Shown: positions 1-5,859 of the stretch, one piece after another
How positions within the stretch are numbered: the stretch's first letter is position 1
How the letters are laid out: each line of letters starts with the position of its first letter
Source: an uncultured Clostridium sp.
GTDB taxonomy: Bacteria; Bacillota; Clostridia; Clostridiales; Clostridiaceae
Direction of reading: 5' to 3'
Length of the DNA stretch: 6,258 nucleotides
Assembly (NCBI GenBank): GCA_937927335.1
Contig: CALBDU010000049.1
Coordinates: 1-6,258, forward strand
Made by a program: the position numbers and the translations under genes
The notes under the pieces: generated by a model
What the model was told of the DNA's origin: nothing
What the model saw: the letters and a program-made list of their open reading frames with translations, nothing else
Database searches by the model: none

Positions 1-2
1 GT

Positions 3-22
3 GCTGTTTTCTGACAGCTTTT
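3..22 (+). terminator. Possible truncated terminator of an upstream gene
   Basis: GCTGT (3-7) can pair with ACAGC (14-18) around a 6-nt loop, followed by TTTT (19-22) and more A/T. This looks like the right-hand end of an intrinsic terminator for a gene left of the window. The stem is only 5 bp within the visible sequence and may be cut by the window edge, so this is tentative. Confidence 0.3.
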
Positions 23-132
23 ATATAATATCACTTATCTAAAACTCTGTCAACACATTTTTAAATTTATTTTTTAAATTTAATTTCATGTGCTTTTGCG
101 ACAACGAAAATTATTATAACATAGATATTCAC

Positions 133-154
133 AAGGTGTATTAAGAATACCCTT
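133..154. other. Bulged hairpin, function unknown
   Basis: AAGG (133-136) and GTATT (138-142) pair with AATAC (146-150) and CCTT (151-154), leaving a one-base bulge (T137) and a 3-nt loop. That gives nine base pairs in otherwise low-complexity DNA. No T-run follows closely on either strand, so it is not a clear terminator. It could be a small operator, an RNA leader element or chance. Confidence 0.3.
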
Positions 155-274
155 ATTATTTCAAATTAACTCGTTCACTCTTAATATATTATAAATATAC
201 TTAAATATCATGTAATAGATACACCAGGATATGTTTCTTTAATATTTTATGCTTTTTACAATAAAAAACTATAT

Positions 275-297
275 TTTTACCTGTTTTTAGGGTAAAA
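275..297. promoter_or_regulatory. Inverted repeat upstream of the DUF1904 gene, operator-like
   Basis: TTTTACC (275-281) is the exact reverse complement of GGTAAAA (291-297), with a 9-nt spacer. It sits immediately before the Shine-Dalgarno (304-312) and would overlap the transcription start of the weak TTTATG/TATATT promoter. It could be a repressor operator or a leader hairpin. No regulator gene is present in the window to pair with it. Confidence 0.3.
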
Positions 298-317
298 TAA
301 TTTAAGGGGTGATCAGT

Positions 318-644
318 ATGCCGCAGATAAAAATCAGAGGTGTGGAGCTTAAGGATGTTTGTTCTTTAAGTGATAATTTAATCAATGATCTTGAAAAAAT
401 AATAAACTGTCCAAGAAATTATTTTACCATCGAATATATTCCATCTACATTTATAATGAATGGAAATGTGACTGCAGGTTATCCATTTGTAGAGGTAACA
501 TGGTTTGACAGAGGCCAGGATGTTCAGGATAAGGCTGCATCGGCTATAACAAATCATATTCGTGGTGCAGGGTACAATGATGTGGATGTGATATTCATAG
601 CTATTAAACAAAATGACTATTATGAAAATGGCGAGCACTTCTAA
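318..644 (+). CDS. DUF1904 family protein (tautomerase/MIF-fold relative)
   Basis: A 108-residue protein recognised as DUF1904 from its overall pattern: MPQIKIRG at the N-terminus, a CPRNYFTIE strand, GYPFVEVTWFDRGQ in the middle and the C-terminal YYENGEHF. From memory, a family structure has the tautomerase/MIF fold, in which Pro-1 exposed after Met removal is the catalytic base. Here residue 2 is Pro, which fits. The biochemical role of DUF1904 proteins is not established and no substrate can be assigned. A GTG at 309 is also in frame, but the ATG at 318 is preferred. It lies 5 nt after the Shine-Dalgarno AAGGGGTGA (304-312), which the GTG would overlap, and it yields the Met-Pro start. 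No signal peptide or membrane segment is visible, so the protein is probably cytoplasmic. The gene appears monocistronic, ending 5 nt before a bidirectional terminator. Confidence 0.87.
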   Translation: MPQIKIRGVELKDVCSLSDNLINDLEKIINCPRNYFTIEYIPSTFIMNGNVTAGYPFVEVTWFDRGQDVQDKAASAITNHIRGAGYNDVDVIFIAIKQNDYYENGEHF

Positions 645-649
645 ATAAA

Positions 650-680
650 AAAAGTTCTAACCAATCAGGTTGGAACTTTT
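650..680. terminator. Bidirectional intrinsic terminator between convergent genes
   Basis: A 13-bp stem pairs 650-662 (AAAAGTTCTAACC) with 668-680 (GGTTGGAACTTTT) around a 5-nt loop. One pair is a T-G wobble. On the + strand the stem leads into TTTTCTTACTT. On the - strand it leads into a longer T-run (TTTTTTTATTT). It lies between the stop of the DUF1904 gene (644) and the stop of the MutS-like gene (686), so it can end both transcripts. Confidence 0.85.
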
Positions 681-685
681 CTTAC

Positions 686-2248
686 TTATATAAATCCTTC
701 GATTGTTTTTGCTCTTTCATATGCTCTTTCAGTAATTTCTTTAGGAAATCCTATATACTCCAACAACTTAATTGCATTTCTTGTCTGAGAAACCCCGGGT
801 TTAAGTTTATAGTCAAAGCTTAGCCCCTTTTTATCATCAACTTTTTCACTAAAGAAATAAAATTCATAGCTTCCTTTCAAAATATCAGCAATCTCCCTGT
901 CGTGTGTAGCCACTATAGATATGCTTCTTTCATTATTTAAATAGGATAATATCTCTGTAGACATTGCAATTCTCTCTATAGGATTCGTACCCCTGAATAT
1001 TTCATCTATTGGGCAAAAAACTGGACGCTTCTTCTCCATGGCTTTAACAATTCTTAAAATAGATTCCGCCTCTGCCATGTAATAGCTTTTTCCTTTTGAT
1101 AAATCATCATTTGGACTTATTGATGTAACTATATTAAACATTCCTGCCCGATAGTCCTCAGCTAGCACAAAATAGAATGTCTGGGCTAAAACCATATTAA
1201 TTCCCAGCATCCTTAAAAAAGTCGACTTCCCGGACATGTTTGTGCCCGTTAAAACAATACCTTTTTCTTTTATTTTAACTGAATTTGGCACTGGATTTTC
1301 AATGAGGGGATGTACCCCTTCACATATATTTAGTGAAGCCTCCTGGATAAATTTCGGCTTAACATATTTTTGCTTCAGATTATGTTGATAGCCTGCAATA
1401 GAAAGCAGTGCTTCTAATTCTCCAACTATATTGTAAATATTTAAAATATAAGGTTTTTTTTCTTTTAAAACCGAAGATACTTTATAGTATGAACATTCTT
1501 CGATAAGAAAAATAATAGATACAAATTCAAAAAAACCTGCCCACATGTTTACAAATCCTATTAGCAAGGTATTCCTGTCAATATCCCTTACATGATGCAG
1601 ATTTGATTCAATTTCATCTGAATATCTTTTTATGGACATATGTTGTATTGAGGCAATTTTTTTAGAGGCCTTTATAATATTCCTCAGATAAATTATTCCT
1701 CTTGATTTTATAGTGTACCTTTCCCTAAAATTAATGAATATATTTAGCGAACTAAGCAGCAACAGCCCTATTGCATATGATTCACCAAACATAAAAATAA
1801 GAATTATAGCTGCTATAGGGCAAACCTTGCCTATAAAAGTGTATAAATAATATTTAAATTTATTTACTATAAGTTCACTTTGCATCATTTCAAAAAAAGT
1901 ATTCTTTGAATCATATCCTAATTCATAAAAAATGCATTGAAGTCTTTCTCTAAGGTAACTGTCGCTTTTAATGGATTCAATAACCATATCCCTGTTTTTC
2001 AATTCCATAATATCCTCAGACGGTTTTCTCAGCATGGAATATAAAACAGTTTCCCCTAGGCTGCTGTAGGCCCTGTCTAATTTTTTAAACACCATGTCCA
2101 TACCCAGGTCATCCCAGGTTTGATCATCCAGTGAGTATTCCTCCTTGGGCTCCATATCAAAAGCGCATCTGATATTTTCATATTCGCGATTCTTATCAGC
2201 ATTCTCATTGTAATCCCGTCTTACAATATTCAATATCCTTTTACGCAT
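686..2248 (-). CDS. MutS-related ATPase with predicted membrane segments
   Basis: A 520-residue member of the MutS ATPase family, distinct from the mismatch-repair MutS (usually about 850 residues). The C-terminal ATPase domain is complete: Walker A GTNMSGKST (335-343), the signature-region segment GKSYYMAEAES (386-396), Walker B PIDEIFRGTNP (413-423, Asp415/Glu416), H-loop ATHD (447-450), and the closing helix motif ending GFPKEITERAYERA. Residues about 40-76 resemble the start of the MutS core domain. The N-terminal mismatch-recognition domain is absent. Hydrophobic stretches at about 138-155, 158-175 and 228-249 suggest two or three membrane helices, so the protein is probably membrane-bound with a cytosolic ATPase. 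Its role is unknown and mismatch repair should not be assumed. The start at 2248 is chosen over an in-frame ATG at 2296 because AGAAAGGAG (2256-2264) sits 7 nt upstream and a promoter lies at 2275-2303, which overlaps the longer version. Confidence 0.88.
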   Translation of the reverse strand: MRKRILNIVRRDYNENADKNREYENIRCAFDMEPKEEYSLDDQTWDDLGMDMVFKKLDRAYSSLGETVLYSMLRKPSEDIMELKNRDMVIESIKSDSYLRERLQCIFYELGYDSKNTFFEMMQSELIVNKFKYYLYTFIGKVCPIAAIILIFMFGESYAIGLLLLSSLNIFINFRERYTIKSRGIIYLRNIIKASKKIASIQHMSIKRYSDEIESNLHHVRDIDRNTLLIGFVNMWAGFFEFVSIIFLIEECSYYKVSSVLKEKKPYILNIYNIVGELEALLSIAGYQHNLKQKYVKPKFIQEASLNICEGVHPLIENPVPNSVKIKEKGIVLTGTNMSGKSTFLRMLGINMVLAQTFYFVLAEDYRAGMFNIVTSISPNDDLSKGKSYYMAEAESILRIVKAMEKKRPVFCPIDEIFRGTNPIERIAMSTEILSYLNNERSISIVATHDREIADILKGSYEFYFFSEKVDDKKGLSFDYKLKPGVSQTRNAIKLLEYIGFPKEITERAYERAKTIEGFI

Positions 2249-2274
2249 ATGGGTGCTCCTTTCTAAACATATTT

Positions 2275-2303
2275 TATATAATTTTACCACAATCATTGTT
2301 CAA
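2275..2303 (-). promoter_or_regulatory. Sigma-A-like promoter of the MutS-related gene
   Basis: On the - strand, TTGAAC (2298-2303) and TATATA (2275-2280) are separated by exactly 17 nt, close to TTGACA/TATAAT. Transcription would start near 2268, just before the Shine-Dalgarno, giving a leader of about 20 nt. This supports independent transcription of the MutS-like gene and its start at 2248. Confidence 0.6.
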
Positions 2304-2307
2304 GCAA

Positions 2308-2333
2308 AAGAAGAGGTATTTTTACCTCCCCTT
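2308..2333 (-). terminator. Hairpin overlapping the yjdF stop codon, probable weak terminator
   Basis: On the - strand, AAGGGGAGGTA (2333-2323) pairs with TACCTCTTCTT (2318-2308) around an AAAA loop. That makes 11 pairs, two of them G-U. The stop codon (2322-2324) lies in the stem and loop. The following T-run is short and interrupted, so termination may be partial. The MutS-like promoter begins a few bases downstream. Confidence 0.5.
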
Positions 2334-2741
2334 GTGCTTTTCCTTCTTTTTCTGCTGCCTCAATTCATACTGTCTTTGTTTTTCATCCTCTGCCCGTTTC
2401 TTCTGAAAGGACTTGCGCAGGAGTTTATTCTCCTGCATCTGAAGCTTTAAAGCTTCCTGAGCTTTAGTACCTGCTCCGGTTTTCAAAACCTGACTTTTTA
2501 TAAGCCTTTGCATCCTTTTAGGATTGACTTTTTTTGAATCAATTTCAATATCTGAGATTCCTGGACTAAATCTCAATTTACTAAAGTACTTAATAAATTG
2601 ATCATAAATCTCATGATCCTTTGGCTCAGCCCCAAATACAATTTTGGCTGCTTCCAAATAACCATCCCCAGTTCTCTCAAATATACCAACCCAAAAAGGA
2701 TCCTCAAAAAAAACCGTCAATTTGCAGCTTACCTTAATCAT
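2322..2741 (-). CDS. yjdF: YjdF family protein (DUF2992)
   Basis: A 139-residue protein matching the YjdF/DUF2992 family. A compact N-terminal part (about 1-65) carries KLTVFFEDPFWVGIFER, then GYLEAAKIVFGAEP and a YDQFIKYFSKLRFS helix. The C-terminal part (about 95-139) is a charged helix very rich in Lys, Gln, Arg and Glu, typical of this family and possibly nucleic-acid binding or coiled coil. The biochemical function is unknown. In Firmicutes, yjdF genes are commonly preceded by the yjdF riboswitch, which responds to planar azaaromatic compounds, and a matching RNA is present here. The ATG at 2741 has a strong AGGAGG (2748-2753), and that Shine-Dalgarno is the presumed control point. The gene lies downstream of a flavodoxin gene with no terminator between them, and a hairpin covers its stop. 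No signal peptide is seen. The family call is firm; the function is not assignable. Confidence 0.9.
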   Translation of the reverse strand: MIKVSCKLTVFFEDPFWVGIFERTGDGYLEAAKIVFGAEPKDHEIYDQFIKYFSKLRFSPGISDIEIDSKKVNPKRMQRLIKSQVLKTGAGTKAQEALKLQMQENKLLRKSFQKKRAEDEKQRQYELRQQKKKEKHKGR

Positions 2742-2747
2742 TTAAAT

Positions 2748-2790
2748 CCTCCTAATAATATCAAGTCAGAGAATGGACAACCTTAGGAGG
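2748..2790 (-). promoter_or_regulatory. Anti-Shine-Dalgarno/Shine-Dalgarno pair controlling yjdF
   Basis: In the - strand transcript, CCTCCTAA (2790-2783), inside the conserved 3' part of the riboswitch, is an exact 8-nt reverse complement of TTAGGAGG (2755-2748), the yjdF ribosome binding site. The 27-nt gap makes a hairpin plausible. No T-run accompanies it, so the likely mechanism is masking of translation initiation rather than termination. The CCTCCTAA block also lies in the loop and arm of a competing 5-bp hairpin (AACCT/AGGTT, 2792-2796 with 2779-2783), so the two states exclude each other. Confidence 0.65.
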
Positions 2791-2856
2791 CAGGTTACTG
2801 ACAGCTGCGCTGCGTCTGGACTACCAACCAGAACTGTGTTTTTATCCCTGTAACAA
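2779..2856 (-). promoter_or_regulatory. yjdF riboswitch (azaaromatic-sensing RNA)
   Basis: This leader immediately precedes a yjdF-family gene and carries sequence blocks I recall from the yjdF RNA motif: TTACAGGGATAAAAAC at its 5' end and GTAACCTGCCTCCTAAGG at its 3' end. A closing stem pairs GTTAC (2854-2850) with GTAAC (2798-2794). An internal hairpin pairs TCTGG (2832-2828) with CCAGA (2819-2815) around an 8-nt loop, and ACAG (2837-2834) can pair with CTGT (2804-2801). Published work on this class reports binding of diverse planar azaaromatic compounds. The RNA begins about 3 nt after the flavodoxin stop codon, so it is either intercistronic or has a promoter inside that gene. I see no strong promoter there. 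Confidence 0.82.
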
Positions 2857-2858
2857 TT

Positions 2859-3395
2859 TTATTTTAAACTATTAACATAATTTATTAAAGGCTCAATCAT
2901 CTTTTGGTCCTTGAAATCAACAATCCCGCCATAGGTTTCATGCATTAATTTATCTTCTTCTGTCTTAGTTTCTTTTTTTTCAACGCTTTTTTTCATCATA
3001 GCCATCATGGCCTTATGCATTATATTTAGCCTACTGTAATCCATACCGCCTCTGAAATGAAAAAACCTAATGGAATTTCGCATATTTTCTTCAGGAAAAT
3101 TCTTATTTATTATAGGGTCAAAAATGCTTTTATCCTCTGTGGCAGCAAGACCTACAGTAAAAACGATAATATTTTTTTCCTTAAGGTCCTCAAAGTTTTT
3201 TGTTATTACTGAAATACCCGATATTCCACTGGCATAAAGCCCTCCTCCATAAATTATGGTGTTATAGTCTTTAAGCTTGTCACGTTCAATATCATCGACT
3301 TCAAATAAATCTGCTTCTAACTGCTGGGATATCCACTCTGCATATTTTTTTGTACTACCGTACCTGGATTTGTATACAACTATTTTTTTCCCCAT
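2859..3395 (-). CDS. Flavodoxin domain-containing protein
   Basis: A 178-residue single-domain flavodoxin-like protein of the kind annotated as flavodoxin_5 or protoporphyrinogen-oxidase-like. The FMN phosphate-binding loop is visible as YKSRYGSTKKYAE (8-20). It is followed by the IIYGGGLYASG loop (47-57) and the strand IIVFTVGLAAT (76-86), which contribute to the flavin site in this fold. The segment FFHFRGGMDYSRLN (111-124) is characteristic of the subfamily. A Lys/Glu-rich linker (about 135-149) precedes a C-terminal helix. The protein is probably a soluble FMN-dependent electron carrier or reductase. HemG-type activity is possible but cannot be claimed from sequence. The ATG at 3395 has AGAAGGGG 6 nt upstream and lies 16 nt after the deacetylase stop, so the two are surely cotranscribed. 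The yjdF riboswitch begins right after its stop. Confidence 0.85.
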   Translation of the reverse strand: MGKKIVVYKSRYGSTKKYAEWISQQLEADLFEVDDIERDKLKDYNTIIYGGGLYASGISGISVITKNFEDLKEKNIIVFTVGLAATEDKSIFDPIINKNFPEENMRNSIRFFHFRGGMDYSRLNIMHKAMMAMMKKSVEKKETKTEEDKLMHETYGGIVDFKDQKMIEPLINYVNSLK

Positions 3396-3411
3396 TTTAA
3401 TCCCCTTCTCA

Positions 3412-4263
3412 TTATTTTTTATAGGCTGCTATGCCCAATAAATCATCTAAAGTTACCATATCATAGCCCTTTTCTCTTAACCCTTTTATAATTTCAGGCA
3501 ACGCCTCCGCTGTGGTCTTTTTATCTGCATTTGAATGCATTAAAATAATATCCCCGTTCCTTACATTATCAAGAACATTTTTGGAAATATTCGAGCTTTC
3601 CTTCTGTGACCAGTCGAGAGTATCAATAGACCATATTACAGCTTTGTAACCCAGTTTTTTAATTTCATCTGCACTTAGCTGGGTTACTGCACCATATGGA
3701 GGTCGCATTATTGCAGGTCGCTTATTTATTAAATTAAAGATCTTATCTTCGTTTCCCAGCAGCTCTTTATCTATTATTTCACTGCTTTTATTTGATAAAT
3801 CAATATGGCTCATAGAATGATTCAGCACCAGATTTCCCTCACTATAAGCTCTTTTAACAGTATCAGGATACAAATCAACATATTTGCCGATAAAAAAGAA
3901 AGACGCATGAATATTATTTTTTTTAAGAATATCTAAAATCTCTGGGGTAATTTTGCCATCAGGGCCGTCATCAAAGGTTAAAGCAACCTCTTTTTTTCCT
4001 TCACCACCATTAATATAAATATAATCTTTATTATTTTTAGAAAGTCCAACTATTTCACTGCGCCACTTATCCATATCCTCCTTTTGTTTTTTTGTGAGAT
4101 TCTTGGATTCCCCAAGGATTGAGTAAGAAGTTATTTCGGGTTTATCTAATGGTTTTTGAGAACCGTCATTCTGAATATTAGTGCCTTGGTTTTTAACACC
4201 ACTGCAGGCTGTCATTAATAACGAAAATAAAAGACAAAATAGAACAAATCTTAGCTTCTTCAT
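3412..4263 (-). CDS. Polysaccharide deacetylase lipoprotein (NodB homology, CE4 family)
   Basis: A 283-residue exported deacetylase. The N-terminus is a lipoprotein signal: KK, a hydrophobic core (5-17) and the lipobox LMTAC with Cys20 as the lipidated residue. A polar linker follows to about residue 90. The NodB domain then shows all five CE4 motifs: TFDDGP (96-101, Asp98 catalytic base and Asp99 metal ligand), HSMSH (149-153, the two His metal ligands), RPPYGA (187-192), DTLDW (214-218) and LMHS (241-244, His243). It is therefore expected to be an active metal-dependent N-deacetylase acting outside the membrane on peptidoglycan or another N-acetylated glycan; the substrate is not determinable. 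An in-frame TAA 9 nt upstream fixes the ATG at 4263 as the first possible start. Its ribosome binding site is only a weak purine run. It is first in the probable deacetylase-flavodoxin-yjdF transcript. Confidence 0.92.
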   Translation of the reverse strand: MKKLRFVLFCLLFSLLMTACSGVKNQGTNIQNDGSQKPLDKPEITSYSILGESKNLTKKQKEDMDKWRSEIVGLSKNNKDYIYINGGEGKKEVALTFDDGPDGKITPEILDILKKNNIHASFFFIGKYVDLYPDTVKRAYSEGNLVLNHSMSHIDLSNKSSEIIDKELLGNEDKIFNLINKRPAIMRPPYGAVTQLSADEIKKLGYKAVIWSIDTLDWSQKESSNISKNVLDNVRNGDIILMHSNADKKTTAEALPEIIKGLREKGYDMVTLDDLLGIAAYKK

Positions 4264-4335
4264 TTCTTTTCTTTACCGGCCCTTCTTATTTTTATTGTTA
4301 TGCCATAAAAAGTTTTGCTTCATTTCCTTTATTTT

Positions 4336-4364
4336 ATCACAGTTCCTTCCAAAATATATATCAA
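4336..4364 (-). promoter_or_regulatory. Candidate promoter of the deacetylase transcript
   Basis: On the - strand, TTGATA (4359-4364) and TGTGAT (4336-4341) lie 17 nt apart. The -35 matches consensus at five of six positions and the -10 at four. It would give a leader of about 66 nt before the deacetylase ATG. A nearby TAAAAT is an alternative -10 but is too far from the -35. This is plausible but unproven. Confidence 0.35.
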
Positions 4365-4438
4365 ATCACTTTTCTTACTATAAAAAAGTCCTGCTTTTCC
4401 TTCCTCCCTTTCACTGAATCCTACTGGATATAAATAGG

Positions 4439-4475
4439 AAAACAGCTAATCGCTGGTTAGGCAGTTAGCTGTTTT
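4439..4475 (-). terminator. Intrinsic terminator after the repeat-protein gene
   Basis: AAAACAGCTAA (4439-4449) and TTAGCTGTTTT (4465-4475) form a perfect 11-bp stem around a 15-nt loop. On the - strand it is followed by a T-rich tail (TTTTCCTATTT) and lies about 25 nt past the stop of the repeat gene at 4501. It isolates that gene from the deacetylase transcript. Confidence 0.8.
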
Positions 4476-4500
4476 GCAGAACTTTAACTATTTCGTAATT

Positions 4501-5859
4501 TTACAATGCATCCAGTCTTGCTTGCAAAGAGTTCTTAAATTCACCATTTGGCAAATTTGTTACAAACTTTTGTGCATTAGTAATATAAGTAAGTGTCTTA
4601 TTCTTTTCAGCATTGACGACTGCATTCAAAGCACTTACTTCCTGGTTGACTATTCTAATTCTTGCAATCAAAGCTGTTTTATCCGTACTATTAACTAATG
4701 CATTAACAAGTTTGCCTGCATTTGCCAAATCTGTTTGCAATACAGTCTCTTCACTTTTAGCTACAGCATCCGTTGCAATTTTTATTATCTTTGCCTGAAC
4801 ATCATCAAGTCTTGATTGTAATGCTGTCTTTATATCACCAGTTACTAAAGCTGTTACAAGTTTCTGTGCCTTAACTTCATCTGCTTCCAAAAGTGTTGTT
4901 TCAGCCTTTTCTACTGCTGCTGCAGCATTAGTGTTTTGAATATCTGTTACAGTTCCCTGCACAGCATTTAACCTGTCTAATAAGGATGTTTTCAAATCTC
5001 CATCAACCAAGGTATTAACTAACTTTAATGCATTTGTTACAGAAGTTTGTGTATTATTCAATTCTGCCTTTTCTACTGATGTAATTGCAGATATTTGCTG
5101 ACTTACAATTTTCATTCTTGCTTGTAAAGTAGCTTTATCAGTGCCTTTAACTAATGCATTAACAAGTTTGCTTGCTGTAGCCACATCTGCCTTTAAAAGA
5201 GTATTCTCACAACTTGACACACTATCTGTAGCCTTTTGAATAATTACAGCCTGCAATGAATCCAATCTTGACTGCAAGGCAGTTTTAGAATCGGTGGAAG
5301 CCAATGCTGTAACAAGTTTTTGAGCAACTATTTCATCAGCTTCCAGTTGACTTGTCTCGGCTTTTATTACCGCTGTAGTTGCATTAGATATCAATATTTC
5401 AGTAACACTATCCTGTGCTGTTGTAAGTCTGGATTGCAGCGTTGCTTTTAAGTCTCCATCAGGCAAAGCAGTTACTAACTTAGCTGCACTGTTCACACAT
5501 GATTGGGTCTTTTTGGTTTCAGCATTTACAACAGCAGTGATTACTTTCATCTCTTGGGAAACGAGTTTCATTCTTGCTGTTAAAGCTGTCTTATCTGTAC
5601 CAGCTATCAATGCAGAGACCAATTTATTAGCATTTGCTACCTCTGTTGTTGCAAGAGTACTTTCGCAGGTTTTTACTGCATCAGTAGCTTTCTGAATGAT
5701 TGTAGTCTGTAAAGCTGTAAGTCTTGTTTGTAAATTTGTTTTTATGTCACTGTTTGTTAAAGCTGTTACAAGCTTCTGAGCATTTGTTAAATCCGATTGC
5801 AATATACTTGTCTCTGCTTTTGCCACTGCATTAGTTGCAGTAGTAATTTGTGCAGATGC
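4501..5859 (-). CDS. Helical-repeat protein, C-terminal part (frameshifted fragment)
   Basis: This is the 3' portion of a large repeat protein. The apparent start at 5826 is a GTG inside the array, with repeat sequence continuing upstream, so it is not a true start. The fragment contains nine modules of about 50 residues sharing a core like KAETsLLeaD, then AQKLVTAL, then DxKTALQSRLD. These suggest tandem alpha-helical bundles. The modules fall into three types, repeating as A (50 aa), B (49 aa) and C (53 aa), giving a 152-residue super-repeat. The last C module stops after 37 residues. Composition is rich in Ala, Leu, Thr, Val and Lys, with no Trp and few Cys. I see no LPXTG, SLH or choline-binding anchor. 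Similar helical repeats occur in Firmicutes surface and secreted proteins, some annotated as Cry1Ac domain D-VI-related; that link is tentative. Function is unknown; surface location is inferred by analogy. Confidence 0.7.
   Translation of the reverse strand, partial: ASAQITTATNAVAKAETSILQSDLTNAQKLVTALTNSDIKTNLQTRLTALQTTIIQKATDAVKTCESTLATTEVANANKLVSALIAGTDKTALTARMKLVSQEMKVITAVVNAETKKTQSCVNSAAKLVTALPDGDLKATLQSRLTTAQDSVTEILISNATTAVIKAETSQLEADEIVAQKLVTALASTDSKTALQSRLDSLQAVIIQKATDSVSSCENTLLKADVATASKLVNALVKGTDKATLQARMKIVSQQISAITSVEKAELNNTQTSVTNALKLVNTLVDGDLKTSLLDRLNAVQGTVTDIQNTNAAAAVEKAETTLLEADEVKAQKLVTALVTGDIKTALQSRLDDVQAKIIKIATDAVAKSEETVLQTDLANAGKLVNALVNSTDKTALIARIRIVNQEVSALNAVVNAEKNKTLTYITNAQKFVTNLPNGEFKNSLQARLDAL

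Larger units (their letters stand above)
1..317. other. AT-rich intergenic region without a recognisable gene
   Basis: I find no credible coding sequence here on either strand. The stretch is strongly A/T-rich. It contains a 12-bp direct repeat (TTTTTAAATTTA at 58-69 and again at 71-82), which may be only low-complexity sequence. It also holds a bulged hairpin at 133-154, an inverted repeat at 275-297 and the ribosome binding site of the DUF1904 gene (AAGGGGTGA, 304-312). A weak promoter-like pair, TTTATG (246-251) and TATATT (270-275) with an 18-nt spacer, could drive that gene, but the match to consensus is poor. Confidence 0.6.

Noticed and set aside
293..298. TAAAAT as the -10 box of the DUF1904 gene
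   Set aside because: Transcription would start inside the Shine-Dalgarno (304-312) and there is no good -35 at 17 nt.
378..638. Minus-strand ORF of 86 codons inside the DUF1904 gene
   Set aside because: It is antisense to a recognised family protein, has no ribosome binding site and its product resembles no known family.
686..2248. Calling this gene mutS, mutS2 or a mismatch-repair gene
   Set aside because: It lacks the mismatch-recognition domain and the MutS2 Smr domain, and it has predicted membrane segments. Only the ATPase core is shared.
2253..2450. Plus-strand ORF of 65 codons with a hydrophobic product
   Set aside because: It is the complement of the Lys/Gln-rich yjdF 3' end and the MutS-like promoter. 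Its Leu/Phe richness is the antisense reflection of Lys/Glu/Gln codons.
2598..2786. Plus-strand ORF of 62 codons
   Set aside because: It runs antisense through yjdF and its riboswitch, with no Shine-Dalgarno or family resemblance.
4181..4417. Plus-strand ORF of 78 codons, hydrophobic
   Set aside because: It overlaps the deacetylase signal peptide in antisense and the A/T-rich leader. No ribosome binding site or recognisable domain.
4474..4698. Plus-strand ORF of 74 codons starting inside the terminator
   Set aside because: It is antisense to the repeat gene and begins in the terminator stem. No family resemblance.
5824..5826. GTG as the start codon of the downstream repeat-protein ORF
   Set aside because: It encodes the Val that ends a C module. 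Repeat sequence continues upstream of it and there is no ribosome binding site.
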